64,000 nucleotides of DNA. Origin: Pelecanus crispus (lineage: Eukaryota > Chordata > Aves > Pelecaniformes > Pelecanidae). The notes under the pieces were generated by a model. That model saw only the letters and a program-made list of their open reading frames with translations. It was not told where the DNA came from and did not search any database. Positions 11,216 through 23,103 of this stretch are shown one piece after another. A program made the position numbers and the translations under genes. The DNA lies in assembly GCF_030463565.1 (NCBI RefSeq), contig NC_134661.1:7402542-7466541 (forward strand), written 5' to 3'. Every line of letters starts with the position of its first letter. Positions within the stretch are counted from its first letter, which is position 1.

Positions 11216-12052
11216 GCTCGGTGGAGGAGGGACGGCAGGAGATGGGGCGCAGTAAATGCAGCCGTGCGGCGCGGAGCTGTCGCCCTCCTCGTGCTGGACG
11301 CTGCAGGCTGGGCTTCCCGTGGGGCGGCCGGGCAGTGGCGAGGGCTGGGGCCAGCTGGCGCTGGCCAGTGGCCCTTGGCACAGGGCGACGTGGCCGCGTT
11401 TTGTGCGGCCGTGAGGGCTGGGCACCCCGGCTGGCCCCATGCCGCGCAGCAGGCGATTTCCTGCGCCAGGCTGGTTTGTGCTTCCGAGTGGGCAATCACG
11501 GTCCCTCTGGTGCTGGTGACCCCGGGCTCAACACAGCTTGAAACTGCGGAGTTCTGCAGATGTCCCTGGCAGGGGTGCCAAGGTGACGGGGCTGCGGGTG
11601 CCCAGGGCTCGTGCAGCGAGGGTGGCTGCTCTGGGTGGGCTGCAGGGGAGGAGGCTTCTCTTGGTCCGTGCCCTCCTGCCGGGGGGGCAGCCTTGGCTTA
11701 GCTCTTCCCCCACGTGCGGAGGACTTCCTTGGGATCACAGCAAGTCAGTAGCAGAGCTGAGCCCTGGCTTTCATCCCACTCTCTCGATACCGGGTTGAAT
11801 GCACCCCTCCTGTCAGTGGGATTTCAGCTGGGGGCCCAGCCTCCCCGGCCCCTTAGCAGGTGCGATTAGCAGGAGGCATGAGTACAGAGTGCAGGGCTCC
11901 GAGGGCCGCTGGGACAGCTCCAGCTGCGGTGGTGTGGAGGGCTTCGGCTTTATGGCATTTGGAAACAGCTGTGAAACGTTCCCCTGCTTCTGCTTCCTCC
12001 TGGTCATCTTGCATCCCAGTCACTCTCCAGTGCTTTGTAATGGCAATGCACC

Positions 12053-12109
12053 AATGGACTGGATGATCTTAAAGGTCCTTTCCAACCTCAACAATTCTAT
12101 GATTCTATA
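12053..12109 (+). mobile_element. CR1 LINE, short 3'-end fragment
   Basis: The sequence GGACTGGATGATCTTAAAGG, then TCCTTTCCAACCTC, ending in two octamers (ATTCTATG at 12094..12101 and ATTCTATA at 12102..12109) is the standard 3' end of chicken-repeat-1 (CR1) LINEs, which lack a poly(A) tail. Only about 57 bases are convincing, so this is a severely 5'-truncated, non-coding copy. It supports a bird or other sauropsid host. Confidence 0.9.
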
Positions 12110-13948
12110 AGTAAAGCTAATTAAGGCTGTATAAAGAAAGCAAATAGATAAAACGCAGTTGAAAATATAAGGAATTGGAAAAAAATCTCTGGAAGCTTTG
12201 GAAAAGCTGTTGGGGAGCAAACTTCTCTAGCCAAAAGAAAGGTTTAAGTGTGCTCGTTGTGGCTGTACGTTACCCTTGGAATTATTCCCAGTGGCAGTGA
12301 AAGGCCAGGAGTCCCGGCAGCAGCGGCTGGCGCGGTTCAGAGCCGGGGCAGTGCCCGGCGTGGGGCAGCCGCAGGGGCGAGCGTGGGTGTCCGTGCACGA
12401 GGTCTGCTCTGGGCTGGGGCTGTTGTGGCGGTGGTGAGCGTGCAGGAGGCCGGGCTGGATGCTCCTCCTGGTCCCCGCTGGCCTTTAAAGCCTGTGAATA
12501 AACCTCCTGCTCCATATGATTAAGGAGGCTTTTGCTAGCTAATCTGCTTTGGCTCTGGAGTCCCTTTCCATGGTAGGCTTCTCCCTGCGTCCTCGCAGCA
12601 CTGGGGCACCGGGTAGATAACGGGAGCAAGCTGGAGGCTGCTCCAAACCCCTTCCCTGCTTTCCCCTGGGGCAGGGGGGCTCTGCCCGCCGGGAGGGCGG
12701 CCGAGCGGAGGGCAGGTGTGGAAGAGGCGAAGGTGGGGCAGCCCTCTGCAGCTTGGGACTTACTGCTTTATGGCTGCAGCTGGCCTCTTCTGCCAGGCAG
12801 CTGGGGTGCAGAACCTGCTGGGACGTTCACCCAGCACCCCGGGGTGGAGCCTGCGGTGTGCCCCTGGTTCGGTCCCAACCTCTTGCAGCAGAGCAGGGTG
12901 CCCTGAAAGCCTGGGAATTCAAGGTGGAAGTACCATCACCCTCTCACTGCTCGCTTGTTCGTGCGAGGTATACGATGCATTGCCAGCGGGGGCTTTCTGC
13001 TCAGGGAAAACACCTTGCTTTTGGGGCTGCTAAGGAGCTCGATCTTAAGAGGTTTGTTGACAGCTTTTGTTCTGGCCAAGGGGTGTCGTTAAATGACGAA
13101 GTGAATGCGTGTCTGTCTTGTGATAGCGATGCCCAGGTGCCCGTGTGCTACAGGGCACAATTACTGTCGCAGTAAGGAGGCACCTGCACTCACTGCATTT
13201 CATACTTAAACTTTAGGAGTTTACGGTGTCCGCATGTGTTATTGGGCACGGTGACATCGTTTTGCCTTTCTGAAGAGGCTGGGGTGGATGCAGCTTACCT
13301 AGCGAGTGCTGCCTGGAGGGTTGTGGCACTGGGGAGTTCCTTGTCACTGGTCCAGGGAGCAGCGTGGGGCTGTTGAAGGGACGAGCGTCTCCCTGAGGAA
13401 TAGGGCACGTGGTGGGGACAGCTCATGGCTCCCACCGTGGCATGGCTTGGAAAATTGTCACCTGCTTCCCTAAATATTCCTCTGGTGGGTTTAGGAGGGT
13501 GCCAGGCTCTGTCACAGGCTGGCTCTCCCGGGTGCCCCACTGCTGCATTTTCAGCACGCATCCTTTGAGGTGGGAGGTTGAACGTTACAGCTACAAAATG
13601 CCCTTGGTCCCTGTACTGAAATCTGGGGCTGCAAACCTCTCCCTCAGCAGCTTTGCTGACTGCAAAGCCAGCAGCTCGCCTTGGTGATGCACTGGGGTGA
13701 CGCTGGGGGCCCTTGCAGGGTCCCGGCAGCAGGAGCTGGGCCAGGCATCCCCTCTGCATGCCCAGCGCAGGGCTGTGGGCTCTGAAGGAGAACCGCTTCG
13801 TCCTCAGGAAGGGGGGCCAAGTGTTTTGGATGGAAGCGGTTTGTTGCTGGGTGGGTTGGTTGGTTTGGGAAATGTGGGATTAAAGCGGAAGGAAGCGTGT
13901 CTTCTTCCAGCACTGTCATGCTACCAAACCATCTGCTTTTCTCTACAG

Positions 13949-14095
13949 TTTTCAGGGAACCGTACACCGTCCGGGTGGAGGACCAAAGGTCGATGCGTGG
14001 AAACGTGGCTGTTTTCAAGTGCCTCATCCCCTCTTCAGTGCAGGAATACGTTAGTGTTGTGTCCTGGGAGAAAGACACCGTTTCTATCATCCCAG
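13949..14095 (+). CDS. DSCAML1: DSCAML1 coding exon 3: first half of second Ig domain
   Basis: This 147-bp, phase 1-1 exon encodes residues 121 to 169 and the first base of codon 170. It opens [13 protein letters not shown] and contains the first cysteine (Cys145) and core tryptophan (Trp160, in Val-Val-Ser-Trp-Glu-Lys-Asp) of the second Ig domain. The partner cysteine must be in exon 4, outside the window. The acceptor is TTTTCTCTACAG and the donor is CCCAG|GTAAGA. The exon ends after Ile-Ile-Pro plus a G. In the known protein a glutamate follows, which fits a phase-1 G completed by the next exon. The exon 2-3 junction restores Lys-Ala-Val-Phe-Arg, as in DSCAML1. Confidence 0.96.
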
Positions 14096-15714
14096 GTAAG
14101 AGAGGAGCTACCGTTCTCTTGGAAAATCTGACCTGCTTTGCCATGTGTGAAACCGTCGTGGAGGGTCTTGTTTTGCCTTATCGTCCGTGCCTGCGCTGCC
14201 CAAGCGAAAGCTTTCATCGATGACCATCTTGCGGCTTGAAAAACGCTGGTGGTGCGAGCAGATGTGTTGTGTTCAGGGTCTCCTTGGTGCTGTGGTTGGT
14301 ACTTTGTGTATTTCTGGGCTCACGGATGTTTGGCGTAAGCGTGACAGCATGAGTGCCCCGTCCTGGCTTCTCCCGCGTGCCGGCGAGCCAGCTCGCTTTG
14401 CGTACCTGGCAGCTGGGGCTTGGACGACAGGGGAAGAGTCTGCCCGTGCTGTCCGTGTCCCGAGTCCTGCGGTCAGAGCTGGTTTTCCTGTTGTCAGGAT
14501 GATGCACGAGTAAATATTCCAGCTTCTCTTGCAAGCTTTCACAACTGTTTCAGCCGTGGGGAAAGGAACTTGGTAAAAATGGCATCGCGTGCCTCTTCCC
14601 CGTGCTGGCGCCTGGAAGCTGCTTGGCCTCCCTGTCCCGTGGGCCTGCCCCATAGCCCAGGACGTGTCCTGCTCAGCGCTGACTTTGTCCTGCAGGGAAG
14701 GGGCCTGCGGGAGGGACGGCAGCGCCTGTCTCTGTGCAGGGACTTTGCAGCTTTGGGTGTTTTTTGGCAGGTGCAGAGCACCCTGGGCTCCCGTGGGAGC
14801 AGAGAGCCCCTGAAACCGGGGTCTTTCCCCAGCCGGTCCCCTGGGGAGTGGGCAGGAGCGGTGGCTGGAGTGCTGGTGGGACGTGACCTGCCAGGCACCT
14901 CTGTGCGGCTTGGTGGGAGGGGAGAGGAGCCGGGCGAGCTGCTCGCTGAGCCGTGCCGGTGCTGCGGGCTCTGGCTCCTGTGCTCCCGCCTGCCTTGTCG
15001 CAGGCTTTGAAGCGGCGCGGGGGCTGCGGGCAGGTGCTGGGCGCAGCGTGGGGCCAGCCCCGTGTGTACCGGGGCGACCTCTTGGCTCCCTCCTCGGAGC
15101 CGGTATTGATGGCAGCGCTGGCTGCCCTGCACAGCATGTGTAAGCTAGTAGTAAAGCAATCAATACTGCTTTCCCCAGGGGGATCCAGAGAGAATTAAAG
15201 GATTTTGCCCAAAGTGAATGCTCTGTGCTTGATATTTGCTCACAGGTCAGCAAGTCCCGATGCTCCTGCGGGGCTCGGTGTTGCTACACTGGCAGTGCCG
15301 TGGGGAGCAGGTGCTGGCGGGAGCGGGGTGCGAGCCTGGTGCTGCTGGGGCAGCCCCCGACCACGCATGAGAGGCGATTTGCTCTAATCCCTCTTGCAGG
15401 GACGCTTCTTTCTTAAGGAGCAAAGTGCTTCACCTGGAGGGGGGTGAGCGGGTCTCCTGAGGGCTGTGGCGGCTCTTGCCGGTGGCCCATGCCTCCTGAG
15501 TGCAGCTAATCTGCTGACTCAGCACAGCCCGCATGCTCGGAGGTGGACGAAGGGAAGCGGCGCGTCGGGGCTGGTGCTGGTGAGCGATGGCCCCCGGGGC
15601 TGCGACGCACCGGCAGGGTCTGCATGTGGCCCCCTGCGCGGCAGGGCAGCCGGGCGGAATGATGGACGGGGGAGCACGGGCACCCCTCCCGACAGAGGCT
15701 GTGCCCTTGCTGGC

Positions 15715-16280
15715 TGTCGGGGTTCAGCCCCAGCCCCAGCTCAGCACCACGCAGCCGCTCGCTCGCTCCCCCTACCCCGATGGGATGGGGGAGAGAATCG
15801 GAGGAGTGAGAGTGAGAAGCACTCCTGGGGTGAGATAAGAACAGTTTAATAATTGAAATAAAGTAAAGTAGTAATGATAATAATAACAATATAATAATGA
15901 TAATAACAATAATAATATCCAAAGCAAGTGATGCCCAATGCAATTGCTCCCCACCCACCGACCGATGCCCAGCCAGTTCCCAGCAGCGATCGCTGCTCCC
16001 CGGCCAACCCCCCCAGTTTCCATACTGCCCATGACGCCGTATGGTATGGAATGGCCCTTGGGGCAGTTTGGATCAACTGTTCTGGCTGTGCCCCCTCCCA
16101 GCTTCTCGTGCCCCTGGCAGAGCATGGGAAGCTGAAAAGTCCTTGCCTGGCATAAGCAGTGCTGAGCAACAACCAAACCATCAGCGTGGTATCAGCATTC
16201 TTCTCCTACCAAATCCAAAACACAGCACTGTGCCTGCTACTACGAAGAAAATTAACTCTATCCCAGCCGAAACCAGGACA
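15715..16280 (-). mobile_element. Solo LTR of an avian endogenous retrovirus
   Basis: The 566-bp element runs on the minus strand from TGTCCTGG (16280) to CCCCGACA (15715), giving the TG...CA ends of an LTR. I recognise the body as a family common in bird genomes. Its features include a start reading CTGGGATAGAGTTAATTTTC, a CAGCGATCGCTGCT block, a TTA-rich stretch, and a tail with GATTCTCTCCCCCATCCCAT. A poly(A) signal ATTAAA is at 15850..15845 on the minus strand. The usual TATA position near 16015..16022 is degraded (reads GTATGGAAAC on the minus strand). No gag, pol or env is adjacent, so this is a solo LTR, antisense to DSCAML1. The family name (TguERVL-like) is from memory and needs a repeat-library search. 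Confidence 0.85.
15871..15917. repeat. AT-rich imperfect trinucleotide microsatellite inside the LTR
   Basis: An imperfect (AAT/ATA)n tract, mixed with AAC, lies in the LTR just upstream (minus-strand sense) of its poly(A) signal. This trinucleotide stretch is a normal, length-variable part of this LTR family. Confidence 0.75.
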
Positions 16281-17149
16281 CTGGTGCAGACCCCATCACG
16301 GTTTGCAGTGCCGGGGCCGGGAGCCAGCTGCCTTCCCGCGGTCAGGACCAAGTCTGCAGAGCCTCTCCTCCCCAGCGCTGACCCCTTTCTGACAATCCCA
16401 GAACGAAATACAAGGTGAAACTCTCTGCCTCAGGAACGCGCTCTTCCCCGGACGGGTGTTTGGTGCGATGAGCTTGCGTGGATCGGCAGCCAGCCCGCGT
16501 CCACAGCAGCCTTTTGCTCGGCAAGGGAGCTTCTTGCTTAGCAAATGGCCTCCTTGAGTGCGAGCCTGCGTGAGGAGCTTCTGGCACCTCAGGGTGTTTT
16601 GGAGCACTGTGGAAACATCCGTTTCATTTCAGTAGGTGAGAAACCTCCGGGTGGTCCAAGAGGCCTCTTGGAAAGCGTGTTTGGGGAGGCTTGCCTGGAG
16701 GCCAGCCGGTGTTTGGAAGAGGCATGGCGCCCTTTGGCGGGGTGCAGACTGGCACCGCAGCATTGCCGGCGCTTCTCTGCTCAGCTCCAAGAAGCGGTTG
16801 TGTCCGAGTGAACGCAAGGTGGATTCTGTGCTGCGGGCGGGACCGGGTGTTCGTGGCTCCCGGGGCAGCGAGGGGTGGCGATGCTCTGCCCTACCGCAGG
16901 CTCGTGCTGCCTGACGAGCCACGCACGGCGAGGTCCATCAGCGCGAGAACTGCGGTGCTCGTTCCTCGGGGGCTGGCGGTGCCGTGCCGGCTCTGGCAGC
17001 GCTTTCCGGAAAGGCGGCGGTTGCTCGCGCCGCTCGGGGTTCTGCGGGACGGAGCAGAGCGGGACCCGTGCTCCTTGCTTGCGGAGCGTGGCTGGTTTGC
17101 TCGGCAGCAAGTTTGTCAACAGAGCGTCCGTGCACTGGCGTGATCTTAA

Positions 17150-17350
17150 CCAGACTTGTTCTCAAGTTTGCTGTGGCAGTGGATTTTTTAATATGATGAT
17201 TTAATTAGAGTGGAATGATTTTAACATTCTAAAGCAATAATTACCCTAAAGACAGAACATATAAATTGTGTTACAGTGCACAGTCAACACAAGCAAACAT
17301 GTTTTGCTGTTGGATTACAAATATAGTATCTGCCTGAAGCTTATTTTTTT
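17150..17350. promoter_or_regulatory. AT-rich island with forkhead-like palindrome (candidate element)
   Basis: The island holds TTTAATTAGA and AATAATTACC homeodomain cores. It also holds the imperfect palindrome AGCAAA-CATGT-TTTGCT (17292..17308), whose arms resemble forkhead GCAAACA sites. It ends in a T run. Regulatory function is inferred from composition only. Confidence 0.3.
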
Positions 17351-18402
17351 TTTATCGCTCTTGTGTTAGAGCTAAAACTGGCTTTGCTGTTACCAAAACC
17401 GTGGTCTTTCCTTCACCTCTGGTGAACCTCTGCTTCTGTCCTAATTCTGAGCAAGGAAGGCGAGGAGAGGAGGAGGGGGTCCCTGCCGTTTGGCGTGAAC
17501 GGCATGAAGGCTGAGATGAGAAAAGCTGAAATACGGCACTGAGGCCTAATAGCTCCCTTCAGCGGCAAATGCGCTTTTTCTGAATCGTACGATCGAGCGG
17601 TTGTGCAGACGTAGCGCTGCGCAGCTCTCCTCCAGTCAGCCTGCAAAAAGAAAAGGTGTGCGGAAGTACCACAGCTCTTGCGGAAGGACCTCCAAGGCGT
17701 ATTTACAGCTGGCTGTATAACACGGCGTTCTTTTATAACTTTCCTGTGCCAAACTTGCTGCTTCTCCTGAAGCTTCCCTCTGGTGCTTCCCATGGAAGAC
17801 CATGCGTCTCCCCAGCGAGTCTCGGTGCAGCAGGGGATGAGCTGTCCTAATGCGCAGGAGCAGGAAAAATCTCCGACTGGACCTCTCTGGGGCAGAAAAC
17901 TCTTTTTAAGGGACTGTTTGCACAGGAAACGTCTGCTTTCCTTAGCATCCCTGGTTTGCCCCCGCCAAACCGAAATACTTTGTAGGGAATCGGGGGAGCA
18001 ATCGTTTCCCCTGGGGCGGCTGCTCTCACGAGCTCAGGCCTGTGGCTCCGTACGTGGGCTGGGTGGCCCTTTTGTGAGCTTTCTCGGGTTCTTTTCATGC
18101 TGAATTGGGATTACAGGGCTCCCAACCTCTGCGGCGGGGCCTTTGAACCGTGCCTTTTCAGACAAGCCGCGCTGCTCTTCTGCTGGCGGTTTGCTGCTGG
18201 GCGGAAGGGTCTCTGCGCGGCCGGGCTGGCGTGGGCAGTGCTCGCCGGGGGCACCTTGCCGGGGCGGAAAGCCCCGCTGCAGAGCCCTCTGCTTTGCCGT
18301 CGGTGCCTGGGAGAACCCCCCCATCCCCGCGGGGGTCCCGCTGCTGGGGGACGCGGTGGGGCGCAAGCGGCAGCGCCCTGCGCGGCATGGGGAGCCTCGG
18401 GC

Positions 18403-18462
18403 GGGGGGCCGCTGCTTGGGGGGCCGCTGCTCGGGGGTCCCCTGCCTGGGGGTCCCCTGCTC
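18403..18462. repeat. 15-bp tandem repeat, four copies
   Basis: Units lie at 18403..18417, 18418..18432, 18433..18447 and 18448..18462. The first two differ at one base, as do the last two; the pairs differ at several positions. The period is a multiple of three, which produces a repetitive Gly-Pro-Leu-Leu-like chance frame that should not be taken for a protein. Confidence 0.85.
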
Positions 18463-18654
18463 TTGCCGGCCCTGGAGCGCTCCCCTTGCACCCCTGCCCG
18501 GCTTTTTTCCGTTCGAGGTCCTGCAAAGCGCGTCTCGCCAGGAGCACCGGCGTGGGTCTGTGCTGGGAGAGATCTCAAAGCAGTTGCAGGGAAGCGCTCG
18601 GTGCCTGCACTGCCCTGCTGCGGCAGTGGGTTTTGGTGGCGAGTTGCATTATTT

Positions 18655-18900
18655 GGTTAACTTGGCAACACTGTAACTTACCCTGAAATCAAAGTTAAAT
18701 TCTTTATGGAAGGTTATCCCGCACATAAATCATCATTAGTGCAGCTCATTTTTGTTTAATGCCTACCTAACTGTGCTGTAGTCTAAAAATGTGTGTTTAG
18801 TGAAGTCAAGGGTTGCAGAGAAATTATAGGGTTTTCAAAAACCCATTTGCTTTGCTGGTGCTCGCATCAGAATCAATCTTGCCTTTCATTCTCAGCCTTG
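18655..18900. promoter_or_regulatory. AT-rich island with TCF/LEF and X-box-half motifs (candidate element)
   Basis: A half X-box (TTGGCAAC, about 18663..18670), a TCF/LEF core ATCAAAG (18688..18694) and several AT-rich cores sit in a low-GC block between GC-rich stretches. These are motif matches only. Confidence 0.3.
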
Positions 18901-21020
18901 TCGCAAACATGCAGCACCGCTCGCAGGACTCTGGCATTTAGCGTAGGCTCGGGCTTACTTGGAGTAAAGCAGCAGCACTTACGGAATTGGGGACTGTGTG
19001 TAAGATTGCACTTCACACCCAGGCTGTGATTTCAAACTCTGTTGCTATCGATGAATCTTGATATATATTTGGTAGGGGGAGAACAAGGGAGGGGGACGGG
19101 GGGGCTGCAGCCGAGCAGAATGTTTTACAGGCCCCTCTGCCTTTTCCATAGCTCCTGCTACAAACCGGTCTAAGAACTCAATGTGGTAAACAGCTTTTTT
19201 TTTTTTAATTATTATTTTTTAAAGCACCGTCACCAGGCTGGGTAATGTGAAGAGTCTCGCAGGCACGTGCATGGTTTGGATTTGTCTTGGAGGAGCTATG
19301 TTGCATATGCGACTGAAGCTGCTTTAGTCACTGTGCTGTGGTGGTTGTGGCACAGAAGTGGAAATTCGTGGCACTGATTAGTCTCCTTCAGGCATTGCAG
19401 GGCTGTAGCCTGATGTCAGCAGCCGCAGCAATGATTTGGAGGCAGTAAGCATTACTGGACTGGCGAGCCCGGAGCCAAGCTGCGATTTGATGCTTCAGTG
19501 TCGTGTACTTGGTAGACTGTGTTTGGAAAAAAGTCTAAATACAGCACTTCTCAAGCTACAGACATTTCTAAGGGTGCTGCTTTTCTCAGCAACCCTAATA
19601 CATATTCTTTGAGGGCTGCAGGTACTTGGATGTGCTTCATTAGTCATTGGATATCCACAAAGTCCTTTCTCTGGAAAGCAAAACGTAGAGCTTGCCAGAA
19701 GGATGGAGCTGGGAAAAAAAATTGAGTTCTGTGAAGTTTTAGGTATGTTTTTGTGTATGTTCTTGATCGAACAGTAGCCTTTTAGGAGTTTTGAAAATAT
19801 CTAAGCTGATCTGTTTGCGATGGTTCAGATGTGAGCTTAATTTGACCCGAGTAGCCCTTTCTGTCCCATCCTCTGCAGTGCCCAAGGCTGTTTGCAGGAT
19901 TCTTAAACTCATCTCAGCAACTGCTTAGTGATGTGGGAAATAAAACTGCAGCAGCTTTCTCGTGGTTAAATGTGGCCGTTCACCCCGAAGATGTATGCTC
20001 TGCTGTACCTTGCAATGTCTGCCACCCGTTACACTTTTCTCTAAAATATTAGAAGTGTAACCGTACACAGGTTCCACAGCAATCCATCTCAAGACACGGT
20101 GAGTCTAGGGACACAGCGTGAGGCTACCGGCTATTAAACACCCGGCAAGGATTTACGGGTGCGGCGTTCCCGCCCCGCCGGGCTTCGGGAGCGCGGCCAT
20201 GGTGCTGCGTGCCAGGGGCACGATCCGAGGGGCAGAAGAGCCAGGACCTGGATAATTCAGCATTGTCCTCGTATCAATAGGCTTGCTCTGGGGGACATCA
20301 CTCTCCTGTTACTGGAGAAAAGCTGGAACAGAATGAGCGCGGCGAAAGGCAGTCCTTGTTTACGTGTTTGTCTCTGCGATGGTGCGGGGACAGAGATAAG
20401 TTACTGGGGATCGTTACCGGCTGTTAGCGTTTTTATTTGGGTTTGCCTGAATGCGGAGTAACCCCGGCTGGTTTAAAGCCGAGTTCCTGGGAGCAAGCAG
20501 CCGGCGGGTCTGAGCGTGCCGGGCACGAGGCCGCCCTGCTGCCCCGTCCCGGGTGCCGCTGCGGCGGAGCACGGGGCCGGTGGCTGCGACCCCCGGGAGA
20601 GGAGGGAGCCCGGGCTGCTGCCGTCTCCTGCCCTGCTCCCTCCTGCGATCTGCACAGACAGCTCTGAGGTGAAAGCCGTGACCGCTGGGCAAAAGGCTGG
20701 CGAAGACTTGGCCTTTTCAGCTGTGTTTTGTAGCTTCTGCCTGGGACGGGCTGACGCGCAGCATGGAGCAGCCTGATGTGATTTAAGTGAGCGTTGTCCC
20801 ACCCTACCCTGTCTAGGGGTGCTGCAGAACCTTTTCCCCTGTCGATCCCGAGATCTCTAAAGGTGTCCTGGCTTCTCCCCTACCCCTCGCCACCCTCTCT
20901 GGCTGCGACATGTGCCCAGACCTGTTACAGAGGGAAGTAGCTCCAGGCGTTATTCTCACCAAGTGGGGTGAGATTCTGTCTGAAATCATTTCATCCTTCC
21001 CCAGAGACTTGGCGTGAATT

Positions 21021-21047
21021 TTATCTAATCGCCATGGCAACAGATAA
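21021..21047. promoter_or_regulatory. RFX X-box-like palindrome flanked by inverted GATA motifs
   Basis: ATCGCCATGGCAAC (21028..21041) matches 12 of 14 positions of the RFX X-box GTTGCCATGGCAAC. TTATCT (21021..21026) and AGATAA (21042..21047) lie at equal distances on either side, in inverted orientation. RFX factors act in ciliated and neural cells, which suits a neuronal adhesion gene. Binding is not shown by sequence alone. Confidence 0.45.
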
Positions 21048-21359
21048 AAAAAGGTGTGAGCACATCTCCTTTTGCTGTGATAATTCAGATTTATATATTC
21101 AGATCAGATTGGAGTTAGAGATTTTAAAAGGAGCAGATGCAGCAGAAGGTGTGACTGCAAATAATGTGGCGAGAACGTTTGATGATCCTGCCCTTTAAGA
21201 GGGGAGAGAGCTTTCCTGCAGGTTTTTTTTGAATATAATTATTCCATCAAATCCACTTTAACAAGGACTCATTATAGCCCCGATAATGCAGAGTCACGTT
21301 GGAGACAATCTCGCACACGCATGCACACACGCCAAAAGAAGAGACTACAACAAGTAAAT

Positions 21360-21610
21360 AAAATGCCCGGGAACAGCGAGGCGCGAGCGCTCCGTCGCCG
21401 CCGGTGCCCCCGCGGAGCAGCGCCAGCGGCGCGGGCCGGGCTGGGGTTAGCTGAGGTCTGGCTGCCCCGCTCCACGCGCCGCTGCGGCCGGGCGCTGTCG
21501 GGTGCTTCCCGGCTGCTGCGTGCTCCTGGGGCCCGGCCGTGCTGCGGTGGCCCTCGTGCAGCCGGGGACATGCTGGTGGGCAGCCCTTTGGGTGGGCGAC
21601 CTGTGCAACC
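21360..21610. other. CpG cluster within intron 3
   Basis: CG dinucleotides are dense here. The block follows an AT-rich stretch with a CACAC-rich segment (about 21310..21330). It could be an alternative promoter or simply local composition; no exon was recognised next to it. Confidence 0.4.
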
Positions 21611-21981
21611 GAGCGCGAGAAAAGGCTGGGGAGCTGTGGGTGTTTCCAGAGGCCCCCTTCCTAGGTGCAGCTTTGGTGCTTTCCCCTGGTGTGGGACACC
21701 TGATTTTGCCAAGCAGGCTCGGCTCCCAGCGTTGTCGCCCATGCAGCAGATCTCGGAGAATTGCCCGAGGGTGCCTGAGCTTGGGCCGTCCTGAACTGAA
21801 GCCGCTTGCTGCTTTTGCTGTGCTGTTGCAGCTGCTGCAGGAGAGGAATGCTTCGGCTGAGATCGGAGCAGGGAAGCCTTTGACTGCTGTCTCTGCAGGG
21901 TGGAGACGAAAGGATGCGGAGGGGTTTGGAGAAGAAAGGTGCCGGTGGTGAGCACTTGGCATCCCAGTCCCACGTCATGTC

Positions 21982-22032
21982 CTTGCCCCGCTCCAAGCCC
22001 TGCGGGGTGGTAGAGCACGAGCCAAATACGGC
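21982..22032 (+). repeat. 51-bp block, copy A of a direct repeat
   Basis: This block recurs at 23104..23154 in the same orientation with two mismatches in 51 bases. Similarity ends abruptly on both sides. I do not recognise it as a known transposon. It contains GTGGTAGAGCAC, which recalls a tRNA A-box region, but no B-box or cloverleaf follows. Confidence 0.85.
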
Positions 22033-23103
22033 ATGACAAGCTCCAAGGCATGAAATACAGAGGAGTAGCCGTTCTTGGAGCTGCCATCTCTTTGTGTACC
22101 TGTAAGCGTAAATCTTTGGCCACCCCGAGGAACAGTTGTGCCATAGGGAAGAGAGAAATGGCACGTAGAGGGTGGGATGGATGGCTGAGGGTTTGGAGCA
22201 GAGGCGGGAGGGCCGTAAATCTCTGCCTGACGCCTAACCCAGACCCAGCAAGAGATTTGTTTCCTACATTGCGCCGCTGGCCCCGTGTCTGCCTGAACTG
22301 CTGAGGGATTAGGATCCACGTTGAGCTCCCCGGCGAGGAGGGTGATGAGTGCCAGGGAGGCCTTGCCTCGCCCCTGCGGTGAATCGGTGCTGCCCGAGCT
22401 CGGTGCACAGACCATTGCAGCTGAGGAGGGGAATGCGCACAGCCCCCCGGGAAGCACGAGAGCCAAGGGTGGTGAGCGCCCGCTCTGCGCTCCGCTTGCC
22501 CCTTTGCAGGGGAGCTACCCGAGGAGGAGGGTGCCTTTTTGGAGACAAGAGCCGTGATACCCACTGGGCACGAATCTTCTGCAATGGCTCTGGCACGAGG
22601 ATTGGGATGATTTATGTGAAAGAAGTTACTGGAGTGCAGAGAGCAGGAGGCGGCGCGGGGAGGAACGGTCTGCTGGGGGCAGCCAGCAGGATGTGTTGCG
22701 TGGACTCTCCCAAGTCCTGGGGTGACTCTGCATGCTGGGGTAGGTTGTTCCAGTTATGCTCTGAATTGCGATTTTGCAGGAAATTGCTGAGAAGTTAGGA
22801 ATGAGAGGAAAGTCCTCTGGAGCATCCCTCCGGTGGCGTGCAGGGGACGGGAGTGACCTGGGCAGGAGGGATTTGGAGGTGCAGCCGGGGATCGGTTAAC
22901 CTCCCGTGGTGACGTGTTCTCTACCGTACGAGTTGGCTGGGCTTGCTTGGAGGAGCTCGGAGACCCTTGGGCCATGTGCCGCATATCCTTGCGAGAGGCT
23001 TTGCTGCTGAGAACCAGCCCTCCGAAAAGGTGATGGGGCCCAGCTGGCAGCAGAGCTGAGCTGTATAACGGAATGGGGTGCTAGGTGTGCCTCCTGCACC
23101 TTG

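Larger units (their letters stand above)
10203..13948 (+). other. DSCAML1: DSCAML1 intron 2 (3746 bp)
   Basis: The intron begins GTAGGA and ends with a pyrimidine tract and CTACAG. It is GC-rich at 10210..10920. An AT-rich island follows at about 10930..11215, a CR1 fragment lies at 12053..12109, and 12250..13940 is mixed sequence. Both flanking exons read through in phase 1. The 248-codon minus-strand frame at 10194..10940 and its neighbours are low-complexity GC frames with no family resemblance. No other gene is seen. Confidence 0.85.
15710..16285. repeat. Probable 5-bp target-site duplication flanking the LTR
   Basis: CTGGC (15710..15714) precedes the LTR and CTGGT (16281..16285) follows it. 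They form a 5-bp duplication with one transition. This fits integrase-mediated insertion of an ERVL/ERVK-type element followed by some decay. Confidence 0.6.

Noticed and set aside
15735..15757. CAGCACCACGCAGCC in the LTR as a REST site
   Set aside because: Only the left half resembles RE1 and the right half fails. It is an ordinary part of the LTR family sequence.
21990..22025. tRNA-like GTGGTAGAGCAC in the 51-bp block
   Set aside because: There is no B-box, no cloverleaf pairing and no acceptor stem, so it is neither a tRNA gene nor a clear tRNA-derived SINE.
21272..22564. 430-codon minus-strand open frame
   Set aside because: Composition is Ser/Pro/Arg/Ala-rich with no recognisable domain. 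It overlaps a CpG-rich block and one copy of the 51-bp repeat, and other frames are open too.
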